Shown: positions 1 through 8,717 of the stretch, piece after piece
Layout: every line of letters starts with the position of its first letter
How positions within the stretch are numbered: position 1 is the stretch's first letter
Source of the DNA: Streptomyces sp. NBC_01317
Lineage (GTDB): Bacteria; Actinomycetota; Actinomycetes; Streptomycetales; Streptomycetaceae
Direction: 5' to 3'
NCBI RefSeq assembly: GCF_035961655.1
Contig: NZ_CP108393.1
Span: 496,001-560,000, forward strand
DNA: 64,000 nucleotides
The notes under the pieces: model-generated
What the model saw: the letters and a program-made list of their open reading frames with translations, nothing else
What the model was told of the DNA's origin: nothing
Databases searched by the model: none
Made by a program: the position numbers and the translations under genes

Positions 1-2647
1 AGGCCGCGCCCTGGGCCGCGTCGACCCGCAGGGTGGGTAGGGCCGTCCGGTCGCCGTTGGGCGTCCAGCGGGTCCAGGCGTACATGTCGGAGGGGAAGAC
101 AAGCAGGAGTCCGGCGGCTCCGGCCTTCGCGGCCCGGGCGGGCAGGTCCAGTTCACCCGACGCGTCGTCCCGTACGACCGCGAGTTTGCCGCGTGCCTTG
201 CGGAAGTCGGGCGCGGCGGTGCTGCCCGCGTCCACCGCGGTGAGCCTGGCGCCCTTGTGGTCGAACAGCGCCGACACGTGGGTGTAGTAGGGGTCGAGGC
301 CGAGTGCGGTGCCCGGGACCTTCGCCGTGAGGAGCGGCGCCACGAGCTGCCAGCGTGAGGCGAACTCGAACGCGCCGTCGGTGACCCGCGCGGTGGGGCT
401 GACGTACAGCCGCTTGGCGATGTCGAAGTACATCATTCCCTGGATCAGCCCGTGGCCGTCGATCTGACGGTACGTCTGGAAGCTGATGACGCCGCGCTGT
501 TCGGCGGGTCGCGGGGTACGGATCTCCACCTGGGTGGTCCTGCGGGCGTCCAGGGTGACGGTCATGTCCTTGGTGACCTTCACCTCGGGCAGGACGAGTT
601 GGCGTAGTTCCTCGCCGTCGGCGGCGCCGTTCACCGAGGCCGAGCTGATCTGGTACGTGCCCTCCTCGACCTGGGCGACGGCGGGTTCGTAGCTGTCGTA
701 GCCGACAAATCCGTCGGGACCCCAGATGGTCGGCGCCCCGGGGACGCGCTTTCCGTCGCGGTCGACGCTGACGACGGTGAGGCGGTGGACCGGGCCGTGG
801 ACGCCCATGCTCACCGTGGTGTGCGCGACCGTTTTTCCGCCGGCGGTGGCGGTGACGTAGCCGTAGTAGTCGCCGCGCTCCGCTGCGGACGGTTCCGCGT
901 GCAGCGGGACCCCGACGGTGGCGCCGGCGGGGACGCGTACGGAACCCGAGCCCAACCGCACGGCTCCGGCGGGCAGTTCACGGCCGCCGGAGGTGGCGAG
1001 GCGGGCCGCGAGAGTGAGGGTGACGTCCGCCTTGGCGGTGTTGGTGTAGCGGATCGTGGCGTCCTGGGAGGGGCCGGAGGTGTCGCCCGCCCGGAAGGGG
1101 CCCAGCGCGAGGGTGCCGGTCGCCGTGACCGTGCCGAGCGCGGCGGCGGCGACGTCGATGCGGCCGCCGCCCTGCTCGGTGGCTTCCTGTCCCGGGACGG
1201 TACGGGCGGTGCTGATCAGGGCGTCCTTGAGGCGGCCCGCGTCCCAGTCGGGGTGCTCCTGGGCGAGGAGCGCGGCGGCGCCCGCGACGTGCGGGGTGGC
1301 CATCGAGGTGCCGGACGCGGCGACGTAGTACTGGTCGACGATGTCGCCCATGGTCGTCCCGGCCGCGCGGGCGGCGACGATGCCGACGCCGGGCGCGGTG
1401 ACGTCGGGCTTGACGGTCTTGTCACCAGGGCGGGGGCCCCGGCTGGAGAAGGGGGCGAGGGAGTCGTCGCGGTCGACGGCGCCCACGGTCAGGGCGGCGT
1501 CGGCCGCCCCGGGGGAACCGATGGTCTGGGCGCCCTGCTCGCCCGCGTTGCCCGCGGCGACCACGAACAGCGCGCCGCTGTCCTGGGTGAGGCTGTTGAC
1601 CGCGAGGCTCATCGGGTCGGTGCCGTCGCTGGGCGCGTCGGACCCGAGGCTCATGCTGACGATGCGGGCGCCCTCGGCGGTGGCCCACTCCATGCCCTCG
1701 ATGACGGCCGACTCGCTGCCGTAGCCGTCGTCGCCGAGCACCTTGCCGATCAGCAGGTCGGACCGGGGGGCGACACCTTTGCGGAGACCTGCGGAGGCCG
1801 CTCCCGTACCGCCGACGGTGGAGGCCACGTGGGTGCCGTGGCCGAAGACGTCGTTCGTCCCGCCGCTGCCGGAGAAGTCCTTGGTCTCCGTGGCCCGTCC
1901 CGCCAGGTCGGGGTGGGTGAGGTCGGCGCCGGTGTCCAGGACGGCGACCTTGACGCCCTGGCCCTGGTAGCCGGCCTGCCAGGCGGCCGGGGCGTTGATC
2001 TGGGCCGTACTGCGGTCGAGGGTGGGGCTGACCCGCCCGTCGAGCCACACGGTGGGGGCGGCTGCGGAGGTGGTGAAGCTCTCCCCGGCGGGGGTGAGTT
2101 GCTTCCAGAAGCGGCCGAGGTCGGCGTCGGGGACGCGCAGCGACCGGGCGTTGATGCTGCCCAGATGGTGCGAGGGGACGGTGGTGTCGTTGAAGGCGGT
2201 GAGCGCGTCCAGGGAGGAGACCCGCGCGCCGGGCGCGCCGGCGACGATCAGCGGGAGCGCGTCGGTGCGCGCGTCGTCGTATCCCTGCGCGAGCAGGGCC
2301 GTCACGTCGAACAGGCGGCGGTCGAGCCGGCCGGCGGCGAGCGCCGCCTCCGCGTCGGAGGGGATCACGCTCAGGGCGCCGTCCTGCTCCGCCGTACGGA
2401 AGAGGATGCCCTGGCGGCCGGGGCCGGGTGTCACCGACGCGACACGCTTGCCGTCCGTGCCCGCGCCGACCGTCACCCGGTCGCCGGTGACCAGGCGGAC
2501 GGTGGCGGCGGGTGCCGCGGGGTGGTCGGTGGCGGCCGGCGCCGCCGCGACCGCCGGTCCCGACCGCGCCGAGACCGGCGTCACGATCCCTCCGGTCACC
2601 AGCAAAGCAGTCGACACAGCCGCCGACAGGCGGATCCATCTCATCAT
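1..2647 (-). CDS. secreted subtilisin-like S8 serine peptidase (C-terminus outside window)
   Basis: Extracellular serine protease. Only about 882 N-terminal residues are in the window; the gene continues past base 1. The start at 2647 (ATGATG) gives a signal peptide (MMRWIRLSAAVSTALLVTGG) followed by an Ala-rich stretch and a propeptide-like region. The subtilase triad is complete: Asp238 in AVLDTGAD, His270 in GHGTHVAS and Ser448 in GTSMATP, with the oxyanion Asn in VVAAGNAG. The catalytic domain covers roughly residues 215-490. Beta-rich, Fn3/invasin-like sequence follows, and near the window edge a stretch (GKLAVVRDD, AKAGAAGLLLVF) resembles a protease-associated domain. Streptomyces secretes several such enzymes of about 1000-1250 residues. 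Substrate is unknown. The gene stands alone; a 32-bp palindrome lies about 100 bp upstream of the start. Confidence 0.93.
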   Translation of the reverse strand, partial: MMRWIRLSAAVSTALLVTGGIVTPVSARSGPAVAAAPAATDHPAAPAATVRLVTGDRVTVGAGTDGKRVASVTPGPGRQGILFRTAEQDGALSVIPSDAEAALAAGRLDRRLFDVTALLAQGYDDARTDALPLIVAGAPGARVSSLDALTAFNDTTVPSHHLGSINARSLRVPDADLGRFWKQLTPAGESFTTSAAAPTVWLDGRVSPTLDRSTAQINAPAAWQAGYQGQGVKVAVLDTGADLTHPDLAGRATETKDFSGSGGTNDVFGHGTHVASTVGGTGAASAGLRKGVAPRSDLLIGKVLGDDGYGSESAVIEGMEWATAEGARIVSMSLGSDAPSDGTDPMSLAVNSLTQDSGALFVVAAGNAGEQGAQTIGSPGAADAALTVGAVDRDDSLAPFSSRGPRPGDKTVKPDVTAPGVGIVAARAAGTTMGDIVDQYYVAASGTSMATPHVAGAAALLAQEHPDWDAGRLKDALISTARTVPGQEATEQGGGRIDVAAAALGTVTATGTLALGPFRAGDTSGPSQDATIRYTNTAKADVTLTLAARLATSGGRELPAGAVRLGSGSVRVPAGATVGVPLHAEPSAAERGDYYGYVTATAGGKTVAHTTVSMGVHGPVHRLTVVSVDRDGKRVPGAPTIWGPDGFVGYDSYEPAVAQVEEGTYQISSASVNGAADGEELRQLVLPEVKVTKDMTVTLDARRTTQVEIRTPRPAEQRGVISFQTYRQIDGHGLIQGMMYFDIAKRLYVSPTARVTDGAFEFASRWQLVAPLLTAKVPGTALGLDPYYTHVSALFDHKGARLTAVDAGSTAAPDFRKARGKLAVVRDDASGELDLPARAAKAGAAGLLLVFPSDMYAWTRWTPNGDRTALPTLRVDAAQGAA

Positions 2648-2748
2648 CAGGGCCCTTTCGTTCCAGTCGTTCCAGCTCGCCCGACTCCGCTGTCACGCGC
2701 TGAACGACAGACTCCGGTAGAGCGGAAAGGGCTGTCACTGCTTCCCGG

Positions 2749-2780
2749 TGTCGCTGTTGCGACATGTCTCAACAGCGACA
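2749..2780. promoter_or_regulatory. 32-bp near-perfect palindrome (operator candidate)
   Basis: The left arm tgtcgctgttg and right arm caacagcgaca pair over 11 bp, and the middle (gacatgtc) is itself palindromic. 15 of 16 symmetric base pairs match; the only mismatch is position 2760 against 2769. It lies in the 193-bp gap between the end of the ligase gene and the start of the peptidase gene, upstream of the latter. With no unpaired loop it looks more like a dimeric-repressor operator than a hairpin terminator, though it could also end ligase transcripts. The binding protein is not identifiable. Confidence 0.6.
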
Positions 2781-2840
2781 GGGAGGCGGCCTCCGGCCGT
2801 CCGCGCGCCGACGGGAGGGTGCGGGTGGCGTGGGGACGCG

Positions 2841-3803
2841 TCAGTCGGTGGTGTCCTCCGGCGCGAGATCGGGGCGCAGCCGGTGCCACGAGGGTTGGCG
2901 CAGGAGGCCGGCCCGGGTGCGGACGCTGTACGTGACCTCGCCGACGAGGCGCGGCAGGACCCAGCGCGCGCCGGCGACGCGGGGCTCCCGGTCGAAGGGG
3001 CAGTAATCGATCCGCGCGGCGTGCAACAGCTGGGCGAGGGTGGCCCGTTCACGGTCGCTCCACCCGGTGCCGACGCTCCCCATGTACCGCAGGGCGCCTT
3101 CCTCCCGGCGTCCCACGAGCACCGCTCCCGGGAGCCCGCCGAGCTGGCCGCGGCCCGGGACCCAGCCGCCGACGATCGCGTCCACGGTCCGCACGTTGCG
3201 GATCTTGATCCACGCGCGGGAGCGCACGCCGGGCTCGTACACGGAGGTGAGCCGCTTGCGGATGATGCCCTCCAGGCCGTGCTCACGGGTCGTTTCCAGC
3301 GCCTGGGCGCTGTGTCCGACGATCGCGGCGGGTGTCGACCAGGAAGGACCGAGGAGCCGTAGCCCTTCCAACTCCTGTCGCCGGTCGGCGTACGGGACGC
3401 GGGTGAGCGGACGCCCGCCGAGGTGGAGCGCGTCGAAGAGCATGAGATGGGCCGGGACGGTACGGGCCAGGGCCGCGGCCTTCGCGGGCGATCCGGCCAG
3501 TCCCATCCGGGCCTGGAGGCGTTCGAACTCCGGGCGCCCCTGGTCGTCCAGCGCCACGATCTCCCCGTCCAGCACCGCCGCCACGCCGGTGGGGAGGGCG
3601 GTGCCCAGCACCCCCAGCTCGGGGTAGGCGGGGGTGATGTCGGCGCCCGACCTGGAACGCAGCACCACGGAACCGTCGCCCGGCAGGTAGATCAGCGCGC
3701 GCTGGCCGTCGTGCTTGGTCTCCGCGGACCACAACCGTTCCTCGGCCGCCGGGGGCAGGCCGCCCGTCGTCGCGAGCATGGGGGCAAATCGGGGCAGGGT
3801 CAT
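2841..3803 (-). CDS. ATP-dependent DNA ligase (LigC-like)
   Basis: Joins nicked DNA through a lysyl-AMP intermediate. The start chosen is ATG 3803 (MTLPRFAPML), giving 320 residues; the open frame extends upstream but that part is low-complexity and lacks family resemblance. Motif I is K30-HDG (ETKHDGQRAL); motif III-like LMLFDALHL, motif IV EGIIRKR and motif V AWIKIRN are visible. A compact OB-fold follows from about residue 215. This two-domain organisation with no DNA-binding or polymerase/nuclease extension matches the small LigC/LigD-ligase-domain group of actinobacteria, linked to stationary-phase end joining or base-excision repair. No Ku or LigD polymerase gene is nearby, so a role in end joining is only inference. 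Confidence 0.85.
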   Translation of the reverse strand: MTLPRFAPMLATTGGLPPAAEERLWSAETKHDGQRALIYLPGDGSVVLRSRSGADITPAYPELGVLGTALPTGVAAVLDGEIVALDDQGRPEFERLQARMGLAGSPAKAAALARTVPAHLMLFDALHLGGRPLTRVPYADRRQELEGLRLLGPSWSTPAAIVGHSAQALETTREHGLEGIIRKRLTSVYEPGVRSRAWIKIRNVRTVDAIVGGWVPGRGQLGGLPGAVLVGRREEGALRYMGSVGTGWSDRERATLAQLLHAARIDYCPFDREPRVAGARWVLPRLVGEVTYSVRTRAGLLRQPSWHRLRPDLAPEDTTD

Positions 3804-3993
3804 GGCCCTACCCTCGACACGCCCCCGGGCGTCCACACGCGCGCCGCGGTGATCTCCCCCGAACGGTGGCGCCTCCGCCCCCGGCCTCACCGCCGGGCGG
3901 CCGTGCCGCCCCTCTTTCCGCTGGTCAGCGGCGTACGCCGCTTCCCCAGGCCCCTTCCGGCCCCCGGACTACACTGGAAAAACCGGAGGTCAC

Positions 3994-5679
3994 ATGGAAC
4001 ACGACAGGAACCCGACGCCGGGTCATACGTCGTCCGACGAACTCGAAGCCGACCTGCGGGCGGAATTGTCGATGGCGCTGGAATTGAACGGCATCGGCGG
4101 ATTCGCGTGGGACCTCGATTCCGGCCGTATCATTCTCGATTCCAGTGCGCTTTCCATATTCGGCCTGAAGGCGAATGACTTCGACGGACTCATGACCACC
4201 CTCTACGAACGGATCATGCCGGAGGAACTGGACGAGATAAGGGAGCGGGCGGCCGAGGTCTTCGCGGACTCGCGGTATTCCATGAGTTACGGCAGCTACT
4301 TCCGTGTCCGCCACTCGGACGGCACCGTCCGGTGGGTCCACACGCAGGCCGCCATCCGCCGCGACGACGCCGGGAAGGCGGTCCGCGCGGTCGGTGTGAT
4401 CCGTACCGAGCTGCAATACGCGGAGCGGAAGGCCATTCTGGAGTCCGACCGGCGCCACCAGGCCGGTGTGGTCCAGGCGACGACGGCCGCGCTGTCCCGG
4501 GCGCTCAGCGTGCAGGACGTGCTGGGGGCCCTGACGAGCAACGAGATCCTGGGTCCGGTGGGTGCCGTGGGGATATCACTCACGGTTCTCGAACAGAACA
4601 GGCTGCGGCGGCTCGCGGCCGCCGGAATGCCCCCCGATTACATCCGCGATCTGGAATTCGGCCGCCTCGACGACGAACGGCCCATCGCCGCGGTGTTCCA
4701 GCACCAGAATCCGCTGTTCATCACGCGGGCGGAGATCGAGGCCTCGTACCCGATGCTGTGGCCGTACATCAAGACCACGGATTTCACCGCCTCCGCGGTT
4801 CTCCCTCTCATGGCGCAGGCGAGACTCACCGGCGTACTGGCGATTCTGTACGAGGAAAAGGACGGTTTCTCCCCCGAGGAGCAATACCTTCTGCTGGCTC
4901 TCTCGGCCACCGTCGCCCAGTCGCTCCAGCGGGCCCTGCTCTACGACGAGGAGCACGCGATGGCGGTGGGCCTCCAGGAGGCGATGCTGCCCGCCAGGAT
5001 CGAGGACGTGCCGGGGCTGCGGGTCGCGGCGCGTTACCGCCCGGCGCGCGCCGGTCACCAGGTGGGGGGCGACTGGTACGACGTCCTGCCGCTCCCCGGC
5101 GGAAAGGTCGGGCTGGTGGTGGGTGACGTGCAGGGGCACGACATCCAGGCCGCCGCCGTCATGGGGCAGCTGCGGACGGTGTTCCGCGCCTACGCCGCCG
5201 AGGGGCACGCGCCGTCGGCGCTGATGTCCCGGACGTCCGCGTTCCTGCACGACCTCGACACCGAGCGCCTCGCCACGTGTCTGTACGTCAGCCTCGATCC
5301 GGCGACCGGGGAGGCGGAGGCCGTCCGCGCCGGGCACCCGTCCCCCCACCTCAGGACCGCCGGGGGGAGCGCCCGCCTGGATGTGGCGGGCGGCCTGCCC
5401 CTCGGGCTGTCGGACCTGGGCGACGGGCCGTACCCCACCGGCCGCTTCCGCCTCCGTCCCGAGGAGACGCTCCTGCTCTGCACCGACGGCCTGCTGGAGT
5501 TCCACGACACCGACATGGAGTCAGGGGAACGTCAGATCCAGGCACTTCTGGACACCGGGCCCCTCGATCTCGACGCCATGGCGGAGCACATCGTCGCGAG
5601 CATCGAGAACCGGCAGGGCCAGGAGGACGACGTCGCCCTCCTCCTGGCCACGCGGGCGGGCACGGGACCCGAGCGGTAG
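3994..5679 (+). CDS. PAS-GAF-SpoIIE (PP2C-type) protein phosphatase
   Basis: Cytoplasmic sensor phosphatase of 561 residues, of the RsbU/SpoIIE type that dephosphorylates anti-anti-sigma factors. Domain order: PAS fold (about 35-140, ending in RWVHTQAAIRRD), GAF-like domain (about 155-315) and SpoIIE/PP2C catalytic domain (about 335-555). Metal-binding motifs are intact: GGDWYDV near 357, GDVQGHD near 376, CTDGLLEF near 495 and QEDDVALLL near 542. No membrane segment. It is monocistronic, divergent from the ligase and convergent with the small peptide gene. Streptomyces has dozens of paralogues, so the specific partner cannot be named. The PAS domain shows no obvious heme or flavin signature. 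Confidence 0.93.
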   Translation: MEHDRNPTPGHTSSDELEADLRAELSMALELNGIGGFAWDLDSGRIILDSSALSIFGLKANDFDGLMTTLYERIMPEELDEIRERAAEVFADSRYSMSYGSYFRVRHSDGTVRWVHTQAAIRRDDAGKAVRAVGVIRTELQYAERKAILESDRRHQAGVVQATTAALSRALSVQDVLGALTSNEILGPVGAVGISLTVLEQNRLRRLAAAGMPPDYIRDLEFGRLDDERPIAAVFQHQNPLFITRAEIEASYPMLWPYIKTTDFTASAVLPLMAQARLTGVLAILYEEKDGFSPEEQYLLLALSATVAQSLQRALLYDEEHAMAVGLQEAMLPARIEDVPGLRVAARYRPARAGHQVGGDWYDVLPLPGGKVGLVVGDVQGHDIQAAAVMGQLRTVFRAYAAEGHAPSALMSRTSAFLHDLDTERLATCLYVSLDPATGEAEAVRAGHPSPHLRTAGGSARLDVAGGLPLGLSDLGDGPYPTGRFRLRPEETLLLCTDGLLEFHDTDMESGERQIQALLDTGPLDLDAMAEHIVASIENRQGQEDDVALLLATRAGTGPER

Positions 5680-5702
5680 TCGGTGGGGGGGCCGGAACCC
5701 GC

Positions 5703-5798
5703 TCAGTAGGGCAGCGGGCGGCCGGACGGAGTCCGCAGGTCGAGGGGCGGGGGCTGCTGAGGGCGCGGGGCACGGGGGGTGATTCTGATCCGCGTCAT
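5703..5798 (-). CDS. candidate 31-residue Pro/Arg-rich peptide
   Basis: Short frame starting ATG 5798 and ending TGA 5703. It is supported by a strong ribosome-binding site (GAGGAG, 7 nt before the ATG) and by G or C at nearly 90 percent of third codon positions. The peptide begins MTRIRITPRAP, carries a QQPPP run and ends LDLRTPSGRPLPY. It has no Cys, no signal peptide and no membrane segment. It lies 135 bp downstream of the Rv1733c-like gene on the same strand and converges on the phosphatase gene; an AT-rich patch near 5870 (TAATAA on the minus strand) could be a -10 element. I do not recognise the family. The C-terminal hydrophobic/Pro motif recalls RiPP precursors, but no modifying enzyme adjoins it. 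Confidence 0.45.
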   Translation of the reverse strand: MTRIRITPRAPRPQQPPPLDLRTPSGRPLPY

Positions 5799-5933
5799 CG
5801 GTCGTCTCCTCGTCCGGGGAAAGCCTGATGGCGTCCGCACCGCCGGGAGGCGAGGCGTGCCGGTCCACGCTTATTACCCAACGGGCGGACGGACAACCGT
5901 CGGAGAGTCCCGCAACAGAGCGTCCCGCGACCG

Positions 5934-6518
5934 TCAGAGCGTCCCGCGGCTCCACTCGGGGGCGATACGGTCCCACTCCCGCGACCATCGCAGCATGCGC
6001 CGCCGGTACAGCCGGTGCCGGGCCAGGGCCCCGAAACCCAGGACCGTACCGCCGCTCGCGAGGCCGGCCAGACCGCCGAGGATCACCGCGTGGAAGGCCG
6101 CCTCGTCGCGCGTGGCGGGCGGTGGCGCGGGCCTTCCCCCGGCGTCGACCCAGATCCGGACCGTGCTTCCGGCCGGCCGCCCGCCGGGCACGGAGATCCG
6201 GCCCGTACGCACGGCACCCCCAGGACTCTTCCACCGGACCGGAGCCAGGACCGCGCCGTTCGGCCGGCCCGCCGACGCGGGCGCGACGGGGGTGCCGGCG
6301 AGGAGGACGGCCGGGGTGTGGTGCCGCAGCGCCCGCTGCCCGTCGGCCGCGGACCGCACCCCCTGGGCGGCCAGCAGCCCGGCCACCACCGCCACGGTCA
6401 GGGCCAGTGCCCACACGGTCGGCAGCATCCACGCCTCCACGGCGTCACTGCGACGCCGGAGCGGATTGCGTCTCCAGCGCCACCACAGTCCCGGCCGGGG
6501 GCGAAGGACTCTCATCAT
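5934..6518 (-). CDS. Rv1733c-like two-TM membrane protein
   Basis: Membrane protein of 194 residues from ATG 6518 (MMRVLRPRPG). It has a basic N-terminus with the RRRSDAVEAWM stretch typical of the Rv1733c family, a first transmembrane segment (about 35-55), an extracytoplasmic domain of about 80 residues containing TVRIWVDAGG, and a second transmembrane segment (about 145-167) followed by an Arg-rich tail. The family is common and multicopy in Streptomyces and named after a mycobacterial dormancy-regulon protein of unknown biochemical function. The frame extends further upstream but the added residues are Pro/Gly-rich and atypical. A 219-bp gap separates it from the hydrolase gene. Confidence 0.75.
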   Translation of the reverse strand: MMRVLRPRPGLWWRWRRNPLRRRSDAVEAWMLPTVWALALTVAVVAGLLAAQGVRSAADGQRALRHHTPAVLLAGTPVAPASAGRPNGAVLAPVRWKSPGGAVRTGRISVPGGRPAGSTVRIWVDAGGRPAPPPATRDEAAFHAVILGGLAGLASGGTVLGFGALARHRLYRRRMLRWSREWDRIAPEWSRGTL

Positions 6519-6737
6519 CCGCGCGTACCCACCTCTCCCCATCCCATGACTCGGCCCGCCGGGGCGTGTTGCCCCGGCGGGCGGCGGACCGGGCGCATGC
6601 GGGCCGTGGGTCCCCCCTCCTTCGTAACACGCGAATGTTGCGCGCACGATCCACCGGGCGGGGGCTTAAAGCAATCTCAATGAACGGCCTCGGGTACGCC
6701 GGCGCTCAATCCGTGCCGGGGGGCGGTCGACGCGCGC

Positions 6738-7565
6738 TCAGCGCAGGAACGCCGCCGTGGTCGCGACAAACCCTTCGGCGTCGTCGAGCCACGGGTAGTG
6801 GCCCGCTCCCGGCTGTACGACGTAGGTGGCGTCGGGGAACAGTCCGGCGTACTCCGCCACCGCCGACGGGGGCGTGTTGAGGTCGAACTCCCCGGCGAGC
6901 AGCAGGACGGGGCCCCCGTGGGCGGCGAGCGCCGTGCGCGTGGCCTCCGGGGTGAACGCGCCCTCCGCGCCGAAGAGGGCGACGGCCTCCTGGTTGACCG
7001 GCCGACTCCCGGCCTGGTGCCGCCGCGCCTCGGCGTCCCACCGGCCGGCGAAGAAGGGAGCGACGGCGTCCCAGTCGCCGCCGGTGCCCTCGGTGATCGC
7101 CTCCAGCGCGGCGAACGCCGGCGGGAACCACGGTTCGTCCTGACGGAGCCGCGCGAGCGCCCGCCGCGTCTCAGCTGTGACGGTGATGCCGACAGCGGCG
7201 GGGCCGGGGGTGATCAGGGCCAGCCTGCCGGTGTTCTCCGGGTGGCGGGCCGCGTACTGCACCGCGACGTTCGCGCCCCCGGAGTGGCCGAGCAGGTCGG
7301 GCCCGACCAGTCCGAGGTGGTCGCGCAGGGCTTCGACGTCGTCCACGAGACGGTCGCAGCGGTACGAGGAGGTGTCCTCCGGAATCGCGGACCCGCCGGT
7401 GCCCCGGAGGTCCAGGAAGATCAGCCGGCGGTGTGCGGCCAGACCGCCGAGGTCGCCGAGGTAGGCGGAGTCCGCGGGGCCTCCCGGGACGCAGAGGACC
7501 GGGTCACCGTCTCCGATCGTGCGGTAGGCGAGCTGGGTTCCGTCGGGCGCGGAGAAGGTAGGCAT
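6738..7565 (-). CDS. alpha/beta hydrolase (prolyl-iminopeptidase-like)
   Basis: Cytoplasmic alpha/beta-fold hydrolase of 275 residues from ATG 7565 (MPTFSAPDG). The nucleophile is Ser95 in GHSGG. The oxyanion motif PGGP (27-30) and the following DLRGTGGS resemble proline iminopeptidases and haloperoxidase-like esterases. The acid is probably Asp in GEFDLNTP and the base His in GAGHYPW near the C-terminus, so the triad is complete. Substrate cannot be predicted; these proteins range from aminopeptidases to lactone hydrolases. It is followed by a 111-bp gap to the AAC(3)-like gene on the same strand. Confidence 0.85.
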   Translation of the reverse strand: MPTFSAPDGTQLAYRTIGDGDPVLCVPGGPADSAYLGDLGGLAAHRRLIFLDLRGTGGSAIPEDTSSYRCDRLVDDVEALRDHLGLVGPDLLGHSGGANVAVQYAARHPENTGRLALITPGPAAVGITVTAETRRALARLRQDEPWFPPAFAALEAITEGTGGDWDAVAPFFAGRWDAEARRHQAGSRPVNQEAVALFGAEGAFTPEATRTALAAHGGPVLLLAGEFDLNTPPSAVAEYAGLFPDATYVVQPGAGHYPWLDDAEGFVATTAAFLR

Positions 7566-7676
7566 GGCGGGGATCCTGTCAACGAAGCCCGGCCGGAACA
7601 ACCGGAAATAGGCGGGCCGGGCACGCACCGGCACGCCGCGTACGCCGCGTCACCCGGGGACGCGGCGTACGCGCCG

Positions 7677-8486
7677 TCACCTCGGGACGGACAGCGGGCG
7701 GTGCTCGCGCAGCCAGGTCACGGCGTAGGCGACCGCGTCCGCCAGCGGGAACAGCCGCGCCTGCGCCCCGCCCACCCTGCCCCGTACCACCGCGCAATCC
7801 TTCGCGAAGGCCGCTCCCAGCTCCGCGAAGCCGTCACTGGTGATCGCGACGTCGCGCACGGTGCTCCAGCGGCGGCCCTCGGGGGTCATGACCGCGAAGG
7901 AGTTGTCGACCCGCGCCGCGGGGACACGGTATTCGGCCAGGTGGAACGCCGTACAGGTGTCGAAGCCCGAGCCCAGCAGAAGGATCCGCGCCCCCGCTTC
8001 CTCCAGCCGCGCGAGCGGGCTGCGCTCGCCCAGCTGGCAGTCCAGGGCGTGGCCGTCCACGATCTCGGCGGCGCGCGGGCCCAGGGCCGCGAACGAGGTC
8101 TGCGGGTGGGCGCTGCGCAGGGCGCCCGGCCAGTTCCGTACGGTCTCCGGGATCACACCGACGCCCCGCGTGGGGGTGATGCGGGGGTCGTACGGCGGCA
8201 TGCACGCGCGGATCGCCGCCCACCAGGCCTCGGGCACCGGGGGGTTGTGCCAGTCGGCGGGTTCCGAGTTGCCGCCGGAGTGCGCCGGCACCACCAGGGT
8301 CCCGTCGTCGCCCAGGGTGTCCATCAGCGCCCGCACGACCGCCTCGGCGCCGCCGCAGACCCAGCCCAGCGAGCTGAGGGAGGAGTGGACGAGGACGGTC
8401 TCGCCGGGACGCAGGCCCAGGTCACGCAGGGCGGCGGTGATCGAGCCGCGCGTACACAGGGGACCGGCCTGAGGCGGTGGGGACAT
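7677..8486 (-). CDS. AAC(3)-family aminoglycoside N-acetyltransferase homologue
   Basis: Acetyl-CoA-dependent antibiotic N-acetyltransferase of 269 residues, starting at ATG 8486 (MSPPPQAGPL). Family hallmarks are VLVHSSLSSLGWV near 31-43, GDDGTLVVPAHSG, the RSAHPQTSFAALG region and the LLLGSGFDTCTAFHLAEY region with the conserved His. Length is close to the usual 260-285. Characterised members acetylate the 3-amino group of 2-deoxystreptamine aminoglycosides, but many Streptomyces homologues confer no resistance and their substrate is unknown. It is divergent from the aldo/keto reductase across 231 bp. The reading frame stays open well beyond the start, but that upstream part is antisense to the neighbours. 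Confidence 0.88.
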   Translation of the reverse strand: MSPPPQAGPLCTRGSITAALRDLGLRPGETVLVHSSLSSLGWVCGGAEAVVRALMDTLGDDGTLVVPAHSGGNSEPADWHNPPVPEAWWAAIRACMPPYDPRITPTRGVGVIPETVRNWPGALRSAHPQTSFAALGPRAAEIVDGHALDCQLGERSPLARLEEAGARILLLGSGFDTCTAFHLAEYRVPAARVDNSFAVMTPEGRRWSTVRDVAITSDGFAELGAAFAKDCAVVRGRVGGAQARLFPLADAVAYAVTWLREHRPLSVPR

Positions 8487-8717
8487 AACCCTGAGTGTGC
8501 CCCGGCCCACGATCCCGCACCACCTGTTTACCTCGGTGGACCCGCTGTCAGAAGGCGGTCGGCTTCGTCGGCTAACGGCTCCGTCGGCTACGGCTCCGCC
8601 GGAGGCACCCGGGCCGTCGCCCGGAGCGAGGCGGTCGCGCCGCTGCGCGAGAGCCGGGCACTGCGGTACCGGCGGGCCCCGCCGGGCACACGCGGGAGGC
8701 GCGGTTACGATGCGGCC

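Noticed and set aside
785..2935. A 716-codon plus-strand open frame opposite the S8 peptidase
   Set aside because: The minus strand encodes a peptidase with full catalytic triad; the plus frame is compositional shadow.
8540..8610. Short direct repeats (gtcggct, acggctccg) between the acetyltransferase and reductase genes
   Set aside because: Imperfect, very short and not periodic; no CRISPR-like spacing and no operator symmetry.
6798..8717. An N-terminal extension of about 640 residues for the aldo/keto reductase
   Set aside because: The frame is open but runs antisense through the hydrolase and acetyltransferase genes; the AKR fold begins at 8718.
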